A stretch of DNA of 64,000 nt from JBHJHP01 sp042219825 (GTDB lineage: Bacteria > Bacteroidota > Bacteroidia > Bacteroidales > UBA5342), in the NCBI RefSeq assembly GCF_042219825.1, contig NZ_JBHJHQ010000003.1:434001-498000 (forward strand), given 5' to 3'. Below, piece by piece: positions 28,970 to 38,761 of the stretch; position 1 is the stretch's first letter; every line of letters begins with the position of its first letter. The translations under genes were made by a program, and so were the position numbers. Below the pieces are notes generated by a model. It had not been told where the DNA came from, did no database searches, and saw only the letters and a list, made by a program, of their open reading frames with translations.

Positions 28970-29905
28970 CTATTTAAACAGTGTATAAATAAGACCCAGA
29001 ATTGCGGCTCCTCCAATGCCGGTAATGAGATAGATGCTCAGGATGTTTTTTTTGAATGCACTTTGCATCATGGCAATGTTAGCAATTTTGGTTACAGGAC
29101 CCGAAATAAAAAAAGCCAGTACAGCTCCATCGGGCAAACCCAGTTCTGATAACTGCTGAACCACAGGAATAGCGGCTCCACCACAAACGTAAAACGGGAC
29201 ACCCGCACCTGTTGTTATCAACACGGATAAAAAGGAGTTTTCACTTAAAAACCGAACCACGTAATAGGGATTGACCAGAATCTTGATTGCTGCCGCCAGA
29301 ACGATGGCCAGAAAAAAGTATTTGCTGACATACCGTGTCATCCGGTACAGATCCCTGAAAAATGCCTTAAAACTGATATCCTGCTCCGTCTGTATCCAGG
29401 CTTCCAGATCGGGTGAAGATCTTAAAATTGCTTCTGGCGTAAGTTTTTTCCTTCTAATCAGAAACTGTGTAAGATAGCCTGCAGTCACACCCAGCAAAAA
29501 TGCAGATACAACCCGCATGACAGCCATTTCATAACCCATGGCTCCGGCCGTAAGAAAAAAGAGATTCGGATTTATAATAGGAGAAGAGACCATTAAAGCC
29601 ATCAGTACGGGTAAAGGTATTCCAACAACAAACAAAGCAGCACTTAACGGAATAATGATATAACTGCCCAGCGGAGAAAGCACACCAAGCAGTGCTGCAA
29701 GTACAATGGTCATCGCATTTCGACGCCCGGTAAAAATACCCGCTATGGCTTGTCGAGATACAAAAACTTTAACCAGAGAGGACAGCACAATTCCGGCAAC
29801 AAGGTAGGGCCAAAGCTGATTTAACAGATCAAGCGCCTCAATGAGTATTTTCTGCGTATAACTGCCCGAATAAAGATCCAGAAATTTGTACCAAAGATTA
29901 TCCAT
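28970..29905 (-). CDS. YraQ/UPF0718-type permease, putative metal or metabolite exporter
   Basis: The 311-residue protein is almost all membrane, with about eight helices. It has the family's repeated signatures: ALLGVLSPLGSYIIIPLSAALF and SSPIINPNLFFLT in the first half, then GVPFYVCGGAAIPVVQQL and FFISGPVTKIANI in the second half. This inverted-repeat plan matches the DUF318/ArsP-like permease group, which includes arsenical and Cu/Zn exporters. Substrate is not evident; the single Cys in VCGGAAIP is a conserved position in related proteins and could bind a soft metal. It lies directly upstream of the DUF362-T9SS gene on the minus strand. Confidence 0.8.
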   Translation of the reverse strand: MDNLWYKFLDLYSGSYTQKILIEALDLLNQLWPYLVAGIVLSSLVKVFVSRQAIAGIFTGRRNAMTIVLAALLGVLSPLGSYIIIPLSAALFVVGIPLPVLMALMVSSPIINPNLFFLTAGAMGYEMAVMRVVSAFLLGVTAGYLTQFLIRRKKLTPEAILRSSPDLEAWIQTEQDISFKAFFRDLYRMTRYVSKYFFLAIVLAAAIKILVNPYYVVRFLSENSFLSVLITTGAGVPFYVCGGAAIPVVQQLSELGLPDGAVLAFFISGPVTKIANIAMMQSAFKKNILSIYLITGIGGAAILGLIYTLFK

Positions 29906-30040
29906 GCTCTAAAAAAATCGGAGATGAAAGTACAACATTTCTTCCTATCAATATCATTTCCGGCATATTATTGGTTCTTTATAATCGAAAAAATGAAACT
30001 CTTTGCACAATTATTCTCTTCTTATATGGCTTTGAAAGCT

Positions 30041-30048
30041 TATTTTTG
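30041..30048 (+). promoter_or_regulatory. Candidate -7 box for the double-GH43 gene
   Basis: TATTTTTG matches TAnnTTTG and lies 49 bases before the start codon, giving a reasonable leader of about 40 bases. A -33 TTTG at the expected distance is not obvious. Confidence 0.4.
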
Positions 30049-30096
30049 CAACTGTGGTAAAAAAACACATCATTTAACTATTGAAAATATACAGAA

Positions 30097-33000
30097 ATGG
30101 CTAAAACCTGCAAACACATTTTTAAACTCGTTTTGTTAACCGTAGTTCTTTTTTCGTCGGTTAATATTCTTTCGGCACAGACACTTAAGTTACATTATAA
30201 TCCTGCAACAGAGGCCTTAAATGCCACAACCATCAGTGATGCATCGGGCAACGGCTTTTCCGCTGATCTAGTGAACGGAGCTTCAATCGTTTCGTTTGAC
30301 AACATGCAGGTTATTGAACTGGGAAGCGGAAACGGGTATGTTAATATGGGCACCGGATTGGGAAATCTTGTAACGACCCTTCATGACTTCACGGTTTTCT
30401 GTAAACTATATATTCCTTCATCTACTTCCATAACGTCCAACGGGAACTTTGTTTGGACAATAGCCAATTCAAATAATATTGCAACAGATGCCAATGGGTG
30501 CCTGTTTTTTAGTGCAAAAAACGGCAGGTATGCCATAACACCAAACCGGTGGACAGGAGAAGAGGGCATTCAAACCGGTTCAGCACTGCAAAAAGGTGCC
30601 TGGGTTACGGTTACCTTTGTACAGCAAAACGGTACAGGATCTCTTTACTACAATGGTCTTCTGACGGTTAGCGGAGAAATTGCCATGACACCGTCAGAAC
30701 TTGGCAAAACCAGCTACAATTACCTGGGAAGATCCTGTTATTCTGCAGATGCTTATTTGAGAAATGCCAAATATGCTGACTTCAGAATTTATGACGGTGC
30801 GCTCAGTTCAGCGCAGATAGAAGCATTATCCGGCCTTAAAACCAGCTCTGATGCCGTTGAATTACTGGCAGAGTTTGATTTCAGTTCAGCATCCGACAGT
30901 AAAAATACATATACCGGATCGCTGCATAACGGTGCACAACTGACTACCTTTGGCACAGTTCCTGTACTGGATCTTGGCGACCAGAACGGTTATTTTGACT
31001 TTAGTGCAGCATTTGGTGATGTCATTGTCACACTGGATAGTTTTTCTGTTTCAACGAATATTTATATCCCTGAAGGTACTTCAGTGACAGGAAATGGTAA
31101 TTTTATCTGGACGTTTGCCAATTCAGATAATATGGGAACGGATGCTAACGGAAACATGTTTTTAACTGCTATCTCCACCCGCTATGCCATTTCGAATACC
31201 GGATACTGGAGCGAAGAAGAGCTTGATGCAGGCGTGCCTATGATGAAAGGCAAGTGGGTAAATCTGACCTACACCCAGCTGAACGGTCATGGTTATATTT
31301 ACCTCGATGCGGATCTGATAGCCAATGGCACCATCAGTAAACTTCCCGGATCGCTTGGCTCAACAGGATACAATTTCCTTGGACGTTCCTGTTATGCCGG
31401 TGATGGTTATCTGAAAAACGCGGTTTACAGTAATTTCAGAGTTTACAATGGGGCTATTAACAGAACTGAAATAGAAAGTGTAAGTGCTGAAACATCTGTA
31501 CTGAACCACACCCTGGACAGCATGATCGTTACAGCAGCATTAAGCAGTGTTACCATTGAGAATAAGGATGAAATCCGTTCTAAAATTGCCTTGCCGGGAA
31601 GTCTGAGTAACAATATTTCCATTTCCTGGTCAAGTTCTGATGAATCAGTTGTAACTTCAGACGGAACGGTTTACCGGCCTTCTTTCGGGTCCGATCCGAT
31701 AAGCGTGACCATGACAGCAACACTTACACGGAATGCCTACTCGGCTTCCACACCGGTTGAAATAACTGTTTTACCCCAATATTCCGATGAAGAAAGTGTG
31801 GATATTGACCTTTCGGGACTTGAAATTGGAGGCAATACAACATATGCAAGAAGCAGTGTTATCCTGCCCTATAAAACAGCTGAAGGATCAAAAGTCAGCT
31901 GGAGCGCAGACGCTCCTGATTTCATCAATACATCGGGTCGTGTACTTAAGCCGTCTCCACTGGGACAAGGTAAAAAACAGGTTACAATGACTGCAACTGT
32001 GACGAAAGGCAATGTGACCAAAACAAAAGATTTTACCATTTATATTGCAGAAAAAGAGGACCGTTCGGCCTATCTGTTTACCTATTTTACCGGTAATGCC
32101 CAGTCGCAGGAACAGATCCATTTTGCCTTAAGCAACGATGGGTTTAATTATACGGCATTAAACAATGGTAATCCGGTAATTAATTCGGCTGATATTGCAC
32201 TGAAAAAAGCTGTTCGTGACCCGCATATCCTGCGTTGCGAAGATGGCAAAACATTTTATATGGTAGTAACCGATATGAAATCCAGCGAAGGATGGAGCAG
32301 CAACCGTGGTATTGTGTTACTTAAATCAACTGACCTGGTTAACTGGACCAGTGCGACCGTTAATTTTCCTACACGGTGGCCGGATCAGTGGGCTAATGTG
32401 TTGCGTGTATGGGCACCACAAACCATTTACGATCCCGATGCCGGAAAATACATGGTTTATTTCTCATTGCTGACCAGTGACGGAAAAGTAACTTACGATA
32501 AGATATTTTACTGCTACGCCAATGCAGACTTCACCGACCTTGAAGGTGAACCGCAGTATCTGTTTGACAGAGGTTCGGCTACCATAGACGGTGATATCAT
32601 TTTCAGCGATGTGGATAAGCTTTACCATATGTTCTTCAAAAATGAAGGGATAGGAGGCATCAGCGAGGTCACTGCAGAAACGCTTACACCACAGGATGGT
32701 GAAACGCCCGGATCGCAATGGAGTACACCTCTTGATAATGTGGATCAGACGGATGAAGCCGTTGAGGGAGCCGGTGTTTTCAGGTTAATTGATCAGGATA
32801 AATGGATTCTGATGTATGACTGCTATGGTGCGGGACATTATCAGTTCTGTGAGACACCCGATCTGAAAAACTTCAGTTATGTGATGGACAACTATTCCAT
32901 GGATGCACGGCATGGTACATCCATAGCCATTTCTGAAGCTGAAGTAAACAGGCTGATAGAAGCTTTCCCATCTACTGCCCTGAATTCAATTTCAGGCATT

Positions 33001-34383
33001 GGCGTACGGAACAAGAATATACGGGATGCCGGTATTGACATAAACAGCACAAGTAAGAACATTCATATTCCGGTATATTATGGCGTTGATCTTTCATCGT
33101 TTGATCCGGAATTATATGCCACCCCCGGAACAACGATAACACCTGTTGGCAATCAGGATTTTACAAACGGTAGTGTGGCATATACATTTACACTGAATGG
33201 AAATTCAGTTACCTATAATGTTACAACCGAGATTTGGGCTAACCCGGTAATCCCGGATTTTCATGCCGACCCGGAAGTGCTCTATTCTGAGCAGACCGGC
33301 CTCTTCTATATCTATCCTACCACAGATGGTTATGCCGGATGGGGCGGATATTATTTTGATGTTTATTCATCGCCGGACCTTGTAAATTGGACTAGCCAGG
33401 GAACCTTTCTTGATCTCAGCACCGACCAGGTCAGCTGGGCAACGGGAAATGCATGGGCACCTTGTATCATAGAAAAGAAAATTGCTGATAATCAGTACCG
33501 GTATTACTTTTACTTCAGCGGTGAAAGCGGAGGAAAGAAAACCGGTGTGGCTGTATCGGATTATCCAACCGGGCCGTTTGTGGATTCCGGTTCACCCATG
33601 ATCAGCTCCAATCCGGATGGTGTTGGCGGGCAAATCATCGACAGTGACGTATTCGAAGATCCCGTATCAGGCAAAACTTATATTTACTGGGGAAACGGCT
33701 ATATGGCTGTAGCCGAACTGAATGATGATATGACGTCCATTAAAGAGGAAACCATTAAGGTAATTACCCCTCAGGGAGGTACACTGGCTACATATGCTTT
33801 CAGGGAAGGAACTTACGTGTTTTACAGAGACGGGCTTTATTACTTCCTCTGGTCGGTTGATGATACCGGTTCACCCAATTACCATGTGGCTTATGGTACA
33901 TCTGATTCGCCAACCGGACCGATCAATGTAGCCAGTCAGCCTATTGTGATGCAGCAGGATCCGGATAATGAGATCTACGGAACGGCTCACAATTCCATTA
34001 TACAAATTCCCGGACGCGACGAATGGTACATTGTATATCACCGGATCAACAAAAACTATCTGAACGACGGACCGGGTTATCACCGTGAGATTTGCATTGA
34101 CAGGCTGTATTTTAACGAAGACGGCACCATTAAGCCGGTCACACCCACACACAGGGGAATTAATCCGGTAGATGTAAACAGTAACTTTAATACCAGTACA
34201 TCTCAGTTTTTTTTTAACCGGGAGTCAACAAAAGGTGCAGTAATTCAACAGGAATTATACACTGTATCGGGTCAGCTTATTTCTGTAAACGACTTGCAGG
34301 CACAGAACGGTATCATCATCGTTGTTAACCACTACGAAAACGGAAGTACTGATACAAAAAAGATGGTGGTTTTAAACCATTAA
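30097..34383 (+). CDS. Bimodular GH43 enzyme with two LamG and two Ig-like domains
   Basis: GH43 enzymes are inverting beta-xylosidases, alpha-L-arabinofuranosidases or endo-arabinanases. This 1428-residue protein has a signal peptide (ILSAQ, about 1-27) and two LamG/concanavalin-like domains (about 30-245 and 255-460) that are clear duplicates (LGRSCY, FRIYDGA/FRVYNGA). Two atrophied-bacterial-Ig domains (about 470-555 and 560-650) follow. The first GH43 propeller (about 655-960) has base Asp in VRDPHILR and candidate acid Glu in EAVEGAGVF. A short linker domain leads to the second GH43 (about 1050-1365), with base Asp in FHADPEV, Asp in IIDSDVF and acid Glu in AFREGTY. The C-terminal tail resembles a T9SS CTD. 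Two active modules on one chain suggest cooperative removal of arabinan or arabinoxylan branches. It is preceded by its own promoter and followed by a terminator. Confidence 0.9.
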   Translation: MAKTCKHIFKLVLLTVVLFSSVNILSAQTLKLHYNPATEALNATTISDASGNGFSADLVNGASIVSFDNMQVIELGSGNGYVNMGTGLGNLVTTLHDFTVFCKLYIPSSTSITSNGNFVWTIANSNNIATDANGCLFFSAKNGRYAITPNRWTGEEGIQTGSALQKGAWVTVTFVQQNGTGSLYYNGLLTVSGEIAMTPSELGKTSYNYLGRSCYSADAYLRNAKYADFRIYDGALSSAQIEALSGLKTSSDAVELLAEFDFSSASDSKNTYTGSLHNGAQLTTFGTVPVLDLGDQNGYFDFSAAFGDVIVTLDSFSVSTNIYIPEGTSVTGNGNFIWTFANSDNMGTDANGNMFLTAISTRYAISNTGYWSEEELDAGVPMMKGKWVNLTYTQLNGHGYIYLDADLIANGTISKLPGSLGSTGYNFLGRSCYAGDGYLKNAVYSNFRVYNGAINRTEIESVSAETSVLNHTLDSMIVTAALSSVTIENKDEIRSKIALPGSLSNNISISWSSSDESVVTSDGTVYRPSFGSDPISVTMTATLTRNAYSASTPVEITVLPQYSDEESVDIDLSGLEIGGNTTYARSSVILPYKTAEGSKVSWSADAPDFINTSGRVLKPSPLGQGKKQVTMTATVTKGNVTKTKDFTIYIAEKEDRSAYLFTYFTGNAQSQEQIHFALSNDGFNYTALNNGNPVINSADIALKKAVRDPHILRCEDGKTFYMVVTDMKSSEGWSSNRGIVLLKSTDLVNWTSATVNFPTRWPDQWANVLRVWAPQTIYDPDAGKYMVYFSLLTSDGKVTYDKIFYCYANADFTDLEGEPQYLFDRGSATIDGDIIFSDVDKLYHMFFKNEGIGGISEVTAETLTPQDGETPGSQWSTPLDNVDQTDEAVEGAGVFRLIDQDKWILMYDCYGAGHYQFCETPDLKNFSYVMDNYSMDARHGTSIAISEAEVNRLIEAFPSTALNSISGIGVRNKNIRDAGIDINSTSKNIHIPVYYGVDLSSFDPELYATPGTTITPVGNQDFTNGSVAYTFTLNGNSVTYNVTTEIWANPVIPDFHADPEVLYSEQTGLFYIYPTTDGYAGWGGYYFDVYSSPDLVNWTSQGTFLDLSTDQVSWATGNAWAPCIIEKKIADNQYRYYFYFSGESGGKKTGVAVSDYPTGPFVDSGSPMISSNPDGVGGQIIDSDVFEDPVSGKTYIYWGNGYMAVAELNDDMTSIKEETIKVITPQGGTLATYAFREGTYVFYRDGLYYFLWSVDDTGSPNYHVAYGTSDSPTGPINVASQPIVMQQDPDNEIYGTAHNSIIQIPGRDEWYIVYHRINKNYLNDGPGYHREICIDRLYFNEDGTIKPVTPTHRGINPVDVNSNFNTSTSQFFFNRESTKGAVIQQELYTVSGQLISVNDLQAQNGIIIVVNHYENGSTDTKKMVVLNH

Positions 34384-34410
34384 CGTAAAAAGAAATACAT
34401 TGAGCATACA

Positions 34411-34440
34411 GAGGCACGCCAAAACGTGCCTCTTCTTTTG
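34411..34440 (+). terminator. Terminator after the double-GH43 gene
   Basis: An 8-bp GC-rich stem (34411-34418 with 34425-34432) with a 6-base loop is followed by a T-rich run. It lies 28 bases after the GH43 stop codon. Confidence 0.8.
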
Positions 34441-34499
34441 TATCCTTCAGTATTATTCCCAATAATTTATAACTTTAAGGGAACCGAAGAAATGCAGCG

Positions 34500-35258
34500 A
34501 TGATTTCTCATCCAATACATAAAATTCTTAAGCCCATCACTATACGGTGTTATGCAGAACTGAACGACTTTCTTCCTCAGAATAAGAAGCAGAAATCGTT
34601 TTCAATGTCTGTCAAAATGCCGGTGACCATAGAGGAAATAATTGTCTCTCTCGGTATTCCGTTGTCAGAAGTTGATCTGATTTTGTTAAACAGCACACCA
34701 GTCCGGTTCGGCCATAAACTAAAAGAAAATGATAATGTTTCTCTCTATCCTGCTTTTGAGCAACTTGATATCAGTAAAGTAATCCACCATCATCATACTC
34801 CACTATGCACAAGCACTTTTATTCTTGATGCTCACCTTGGAAAACTGGCCGGATATCTTCGCATGCTGGGATTTGACTCCTTATACAGAAATGACTTTGG
34901 TGATGAGGAAATCATTGAAACAGCCGCGCATGAAAACCGTATTATCCTGACCCGTGATAAACTGTTGCTGAAATCGAAAAAAGTAACGCATGGGTATTAT
35001 GTCAGATCTACTGAAAAGGAAGAGCAATTGAGTGAGATCGTATTAAAATTCGATTTGTACCGTCAGTTTAAACCCTTTACCAGATGCATGGAATGCAATT
35101 CAATCCTGAGCCCAAAGGCTAAAAGTGAGATACTAAATATGGTAGAACCGGATACAGCTGAAATCTATGATGAGTTTTACTACTGCTCCTCCTGCGACAA
35201 AGTGTTCTGGAAAGGATCTCATTTTAAGCGGATGGAAGCATTTATAAAAGGTATATAA
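34500..35258 (+). CDS. Mut7-C RNase-domain protein with N-terminal ubiquitin-like fold
   Basis: The 252-residue protein joins an N-terminal MoaD/ThiS-like (Mut7-C ubiquitin) domain (about 15-90, TIEEIIVSLGIP, LNSTPVRFGHKLKENDNV) to a Mut7-C PIN-like nuclease domain (about 100-250). The PIN part has acidic residues in LDAHLGKLAGYLRMLGFD, the GDEEII block and LTRDK. It ends in a zinc ribbon with CMEC and CSSC. Mut7-C proteins are predicted RNases; the bacterial substrate is not known. The protein is cytoplasmic, and the ATG at 34500 follows a purine-rich stretch. It is separated by a terminator from the GH43 gene and is not obviously tied to it. Confidence 0.87.
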   Translation: MISHPIHKILKPITIRCYAELNDFLPQNKKQKSFSMSVKMPVTIEEIIVSLGIPLSEVDLILLNSTPVRFGHKLKENDNVSLYPAFEQLDISKVIHHHHTPLCTSTFILDAHLGKLAGYLRMLGFDSLYRNDFGDEEIIETAAHENRIILTRDKLLLKSKKVTHGYYVRSTEKEEQLSEIVLKFDLYRQFKPFTRCMECNSILSPKAKSEILNMVEPDTAEIYDEFYYCSSCDKVFWKGSHFKRMEAFIKGI

Positions 35259-35420
35259 CCGGTTAATTTTTAACTTAAATGATTTCTGAATGTCGTGTTC
35301 TGACAAAGAAAATACTGACATATTTTGTATGCGTATTATATTTCCTTAAATTGAACCATCTTTAAAGACCGGTATTACTCCCCAAAATTTGTAAACTATT
35401 AATCTGTTAACATATACATT

Positions 35421-36128
35421 ATGAAAGGTTCATGCTATGTGATTATCTCTGTTATTTTGGTTATTTCTGCAATCTCATGTAAAAAGACCGATGACAGCAA
35501 AGGATTCAGTGACGATATTAAAAATTTTGTGCCTGACAGTACTATTCAGTCGTTACGCGATTTGGGGATGTCAATTAACGAAGGCAAAAACCCACCCGAT
35601 ATTGAAGGGTACTTTTTAGCAAAGCCGTTGGTAATGAAAGCAAGTTCAGTTCCTGATGAATCTCATAATGAATATTCTTACTGGTATGACCAGCGCTATC
35701 ATGTTTATAACCAGAATAAGGATGCCTTAACTGTAGATGTTGAAATTGACGGTTTGGATGCCGGTGGTAACGTCAGGTCCCACTCCGTGGGAAACGGAAC
35801 CTTTATCTCCGGCAATGATGATTATTTTTCAACCTTCACCATCCAGGAAGGTGAAGAATACACCGGTACTGATACCGCATATTATAAATGGCTGGAGGTC
35901 GTTTCGGGAACGATCACAGAGGATGGCATCCGACAATATCAAATGGCACTTTTAATGTTGGATGATTATGACGATCCCTACGATATTTATATACCTGTAA
36001 ATACCGGCAGAGTGTTTGTTGATGGTGATAGTCTTGCCGAAAGAACTAGCGCTGAGTTAAAATTGCTTCGTATTAAGTCAGATAATCGTCCTGTAATTCA
36101 CGAAGCGATTTCTACCGGACAAAAGTAG
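35421..36128 (+). CDS. Unrecognised lipoprotein
   Basis: I do not recognise a family. The 235-residue protein has a signal peptide with a lipobox (AISC, Cys20), then a hydrophilic N-terminal region with DDIKNFVPDSTIQSLRDLGM and GKNPPDIEGYFLAKP. The rest reads as beta-rich, with several Asp/Tyr-rich strands (SYWYDQRYHVYNQNK, GNGTFISGNDDYFSTF). This is a common layout for small lipocalin-like or beta-barrel lipoproteins of Bacteroidota. It is anchored in the outer or inner membrane. It is convergent with the feo genes and has no clear partner. Confidence 0.75.
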   Translation: MKGSCYVIISVILVISAISCKKTDDSKGFSDDIKNFVPDSTIQSLRDLGMSINEGKNPPDIEGYFLAKPLVMKASSVPDESHNEYSYWYDQRYHVYNQNKDALTVDVEIDGLDAGGNVRSHSVGNGTFISGNDDYFSTFTIQEGEEYTGTDTAYYKWLEVVSGTITEDGIRQYQMALLMLDDYDDPYDIYIPVNTGRVFVDGDSLAERTSAELKLLRIKSDNRPVIHEAISTGQK

Positions 36129-36142
36129 CTGAAGTGCAATTT

Positions 36143-36159
36143 AATTGTCAGTGACAATT
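36143..36159. terminator. Palindrome between convergent genes
   Basis: An 8-bp perfect inverted repeat with a one-base centre (36143-36150 and 36152-36159) covers the last codons of the FeoB-associated gene and the space to the lipoprotein gene. It could be the core of a larger stem-loop that ends transcription both ways. Confidence 0.4.
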
Positions 36160-36282
36160 GCAGTTCACCTCACCGCAGGGGGATTTTGAATGTTTCTTTT
36201 TCTTAAAGAAAACTCTTTTAATGATGAAGCCCACCGTGGCAGCTAATATGATATATACCATTATGGTCTGAAAATCAATCAT
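36148..36282 (-). CDS. FeoB-associated Cys-rich small membrane protein
   Basis: The 44-residue product starts at MIDFQTIMVY (36282), 11 bases after the feoB stop codon. It has one membrane helix (about 5-25), a Lys-rich patch (KRVFFKKKKH) and a Cys-rich end (SPCGEVNCNCH). This matches the small FeoB-associated Cys-rich proteins found downstream of feoB in Bacteroidota and Firmicutes, which may act like FeoC or help assemble the transporter. A longer frame reaching back to 36420 overlaps feoB heavily and is rejected as the start. Confidence 0.8.
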   Translation of the reverse strand: MIDFQTIMVYIILAATVGFIIKRVFFKKKKHSKSPCGEVNCNCH

Positions 36283-36293
36283 ATTCAAAATTT

Positions 36294-38381
36294 TTAAATT
36301 AATAACTGATAGGCCGACATGGATGCCAGGTATGCAAAACCTGTCATAAAAAACAGTTGTATAAGGGGCCACTTCCAGCTGTTTGTTTCTTTTTTCACAA
36401 TTGCGAGCGTACTCATGCATTGCAACGCAAACGCATAAAACAAAAGAAGTGAAATGCCTGTAGCAAAATTAAATACCTTTTTGCCGGTAGCCGGATCAAC
36501 CTCCATCGTCATTCTGTTCTTTATAGTCGATTCCTCCTCGCTGCCTACACTGTAAACCGTAGCCAGGGTGCCTACAAAAACCTCGCGTGCTGCAAATGAA
36601 CTTAGCAACGCAATGCCAATTTTCCAGTCGTAACCCAAAGGACGAATAACAGGCTCAATGGCATGACCAAACTTACCAATGTAAGAGTGTTGCAATTTGT
36701 AAGCGGCTACAGCGGTGACAATTTCCTTTTCACTTTGACCAGAATTGGCAAGATCAGAACGAACAATTTCATCTGCATTTTTAAAATCCTTTCCAGGTCC
36801 ATTTGATGCCAGAAACCAAAGGACAATAGAGATGGCCAGAATAATTTTTCCTGCAACAAAGACAAAACTCCTGGTTTTTTCAAGTACCGTCAATAACACA
36901 TTCTTGGCCAACGGCATTTTGTAAGCCGGCATTTCAGCAATAAAAAACGACCGGGATTTCATTTTTAATACTTTATTCAGAACCAATGCCGATAAAAAGG
37001 CCATAACAAAACCAAGCACATATAATCCCATAAGGGTCAAACCCTGCAAATTCAGTCCCATTACGGTCTGATCCGGAATAACCAGTGCAATAATGATCAG
37101 ATAAACCGGCAACCGGGCAGAGCATGTGATAAATGGCGTGATCAGGATGGTGATCAGGCGCTCCTTCCAGTCGTCGATGCTTCGGGTCGCCATAATAGCC
37201 GGAATGGCACAGGCAGTTCCGGAAATCAATGGAACCACGCTTTTCCCGTTAAGCCCGAACCGTCGCATTATCCTATCCATTAAAAACACCACACGGCTCA
37301 TATAGCCGCTTTCCTCCAGCAACGATATAAACAAAAACAAAAAGGCAATCTGTGGGACAAAGATCACGATACCACCAATTCCCGGTATAATTCCTTCAGA
37401 AAAAAGGTTTGTAAGTGCACCCGGTGGCATTGTATTGCTGACCCACTCTGCAAGGTTTGTAAACAGTTTGTCGATCAGATCCATGGGATAACTGCTCCAG
37501 TTGTATATGCCCTGAAAGACCAGTAGCAGGATCATAAAAAAAATGATGTATCCGAATACCTTATGTGTTAAAATCCTGTCCAGCCTGCTTCGCCAGTCCC
37601 TTGCTTTTGAAAGATCTTTCCGATATGCAAGTTTAAGAACCTTATTGATAAAATGATACCGTAAAATGGTTTCTTTCTGCTGCAAGCGTTTCAGTTCTGA
37701 AATCCGCTTTCCATGAAGTGTGTCTTCAGAATTTTCGCCCTTATATTCTGAAACTTCCCTGTTAATTTTTAACCAGTGTTTATAGCTGTCCGAAAATGTG
37801 CTGTTCTTTTCAAATGAAGTAAAATACTCCGGATCAATATCAGTAAATTTCACACAGGACATAAGAGAAAGACTATTGTAATCCTGAATCAGTTGTTTTA
37901 GGTTATCTATTCCGGTTCCTTTGCGGGCACTGACCAATGAAATCTTAGTGTGCAATTCCCTTTCCAGCAAATCAATATCGATGCTTATTCCTTTCCGTGT
38001 CATCACATCAGCCATGTTAATGACAAAAATGGTTGGAATATTCAGATCTTTGATTTGCGTGTAAAGCAACAGGTTTCGTTTAAGATTTTCAATGTCGGCA
38101 ACTACAACCGCTACATCAGGATAATCTTCGCTTTTTTGATTCAGCAGAACATCAGTGGCAACCTTTTCGTCGGGAGATGTTGAGTTGAGGCTGTAAGTCC
38201 CCGGAAGGTCTACAATGCGAGCCTTTGATCCATCCGGCAACCGGCATACGCCTTCCTTCTTTTCAACTGTAACACCAGGATAGTTACCGACTTTCTGGTT
38301 CAGACCTGTAAGTTGATTAAATACCGATGTTTTACCGGTGTTCGGATTTCCTATTAATGCAACATTAAGCTGGTTCCCCAT
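36294..38381 (-). CDS. feoB: Ferrous iron transporter FeoB
   Basis: FeoB imports Fe(II) through the inner membrane under control of its cytoplasmic G domain. The 695-residue protein has the G domain at about 1-170 (G1 GNPNTGKTS at 11-19, switch region VTVEKKEG, G3 DLPGTYSL, G4 INMAD, G5 SARKG), then a helical guanine-dissociation-inhibitor region (about 170-270). Two Gate-type membrane repeats follow (GACAIPAIMATRS-type motif SGTACAIPA, and FAAREVFVGTL). Length is near the usual 650-770. It starts 3 bases after feoA ends, so the genes are one operon with the small Cys-rich gene. Regulation is probably by iron, but I see no certain Fur box. Confidence 0.96.
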   Translation of the reverse strand: MGNQLNVALIGNPNTGKTSVFNQLTGLNQKVGNYPGVTVEKKEGVCRLPDGSKARIVDLPGTYSLNSTSPDEKVATDVLLNQKSEDYPDVAVVVADIENLKRNLLLYTQIKDLNIPTIFVINMADVMTRKGISIDIDLLERELHTKISLVSARKGTGIDNLKQLIQDYNSLSLMSCVKFTDIDPEYFTSFEKNSTFSDSYKHWLKINREVSEYKGENSEDTLHGKRISELKRLQQKETILRYHFINKVLKLAYRKDLSKARDWRSRLDRILTHKVFGYIIFFMILLLVFQGIYNWSSYPMDLIDKLFTNLAEWVSNTMPPGALTNLFSEGIIPGIGGIVIFVPQIAFLFLFISLLEESGYMSRVVFLMDRIMRRFGLNGKSVVPLISGTACAIPAIMATRSIDDWKERLITILITPFITCSARLPVYLIIIALVIPDQTVMGLNLQGLTLMGLYVLGFVMAFLSALVLNKVLKMKSRSFFIAEMPAYKMPLAKNVLLTVLEKTRSFVFVAGKIILAISIVLWFLASNGPGKDFKNADEIVRSDLANSGQSEKEIVTAVAAYKLQHSYIGKFGHAIEPVIRPLGYDWKIGIALLSSFAAREVFVGTLATVYSVGSEEESTIKNRMTMEVDPATGKKVFNFATGISLLLFYAFALQCMSTLAIVKKETNSWKWPLIQLFFMTGFAYLASMSAYQLLI

Positions 38382-38384
38382 CTT

Positions 38385-38615
38385 TTACTCCACTCTCCTT
38401 ATCTGTATTAAAGCAGCGGTCTCTTTACGAATGGCAAAATGGCTATCATTAATTATTAAATAAACCAGATCTTTAAAAGGCGAAAACTGAAACAACTGTA
38501 CTTCATTACCGGGAAGGCATCCCACTTCCTGAAATTTCACCGGAATATCTTCTGTAGAGAACTGTTCGATAATGCCCCTTTCTCCTCGTTTTAAATGTGC
38601 AATTGTATGTTTCAT
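38385..38615 (-). CDS. feoA: Ferrous iron transport protein FeoA
   Basis: FeoA is a small SH3-like cytoplasmic protein required with FeoB for Fe(II) uptake. I place the start at 38615 (MKHTIAH), giving 76 residues, because an AGGAG lies at a good distance before this ATG on the minus strand; the longer reading to 38645 includes that ribosome-binding site. Typical FeoA features are LKRGERGII and the central VGCLPGNEVQL, and the C-terminal ISLRKEEA-type strand appears as FAIRKETAALI. The gene is followed 3 bases later by feoB. Confidence 0.92.
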   Translation of the reverse strand: MKHTIAHLKRGERGIIEQFSTEDIPVKFQEVGCLPGNEVQLFQFSPFKDLVYLIINDSHFAIRKETAALIQIRRVE

Positions 38616-38709
38616 TTTGCGGCCACTCCTTAAACTGAGCCGCAATATTAATACTTTACTTAATGTGTGTCAATCATTATTTGTTATGATTTTAAATAAC
38701 AAAAAAAGA

Positions 38710-38730
38710 GCCAGTTTTTTACAAATTGGC
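38710..38730 (-). terminator. Likely terminator of the 36-residue basic ORF
   Basis: Arms 38710-38717 and 38723-38730 pair with one mismatch; on the minus strand the stem is followed by a run of seven T. It lies about 30 bases past the stop codon of the small basic ORF and upstream of feoA. Confidence 0.6.
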
Positions 38731-38761
38731 CCCTTTAACAGACTACCCCGGAATTCCCGGA

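Noticed and set aside
36283..36420. Longer start for the FeoB-associated gene
   Set aside because: The extra 46 codons lie almost entirely inside feoB and lack homology; the ATG at 36282 gives the family's usual short protein.
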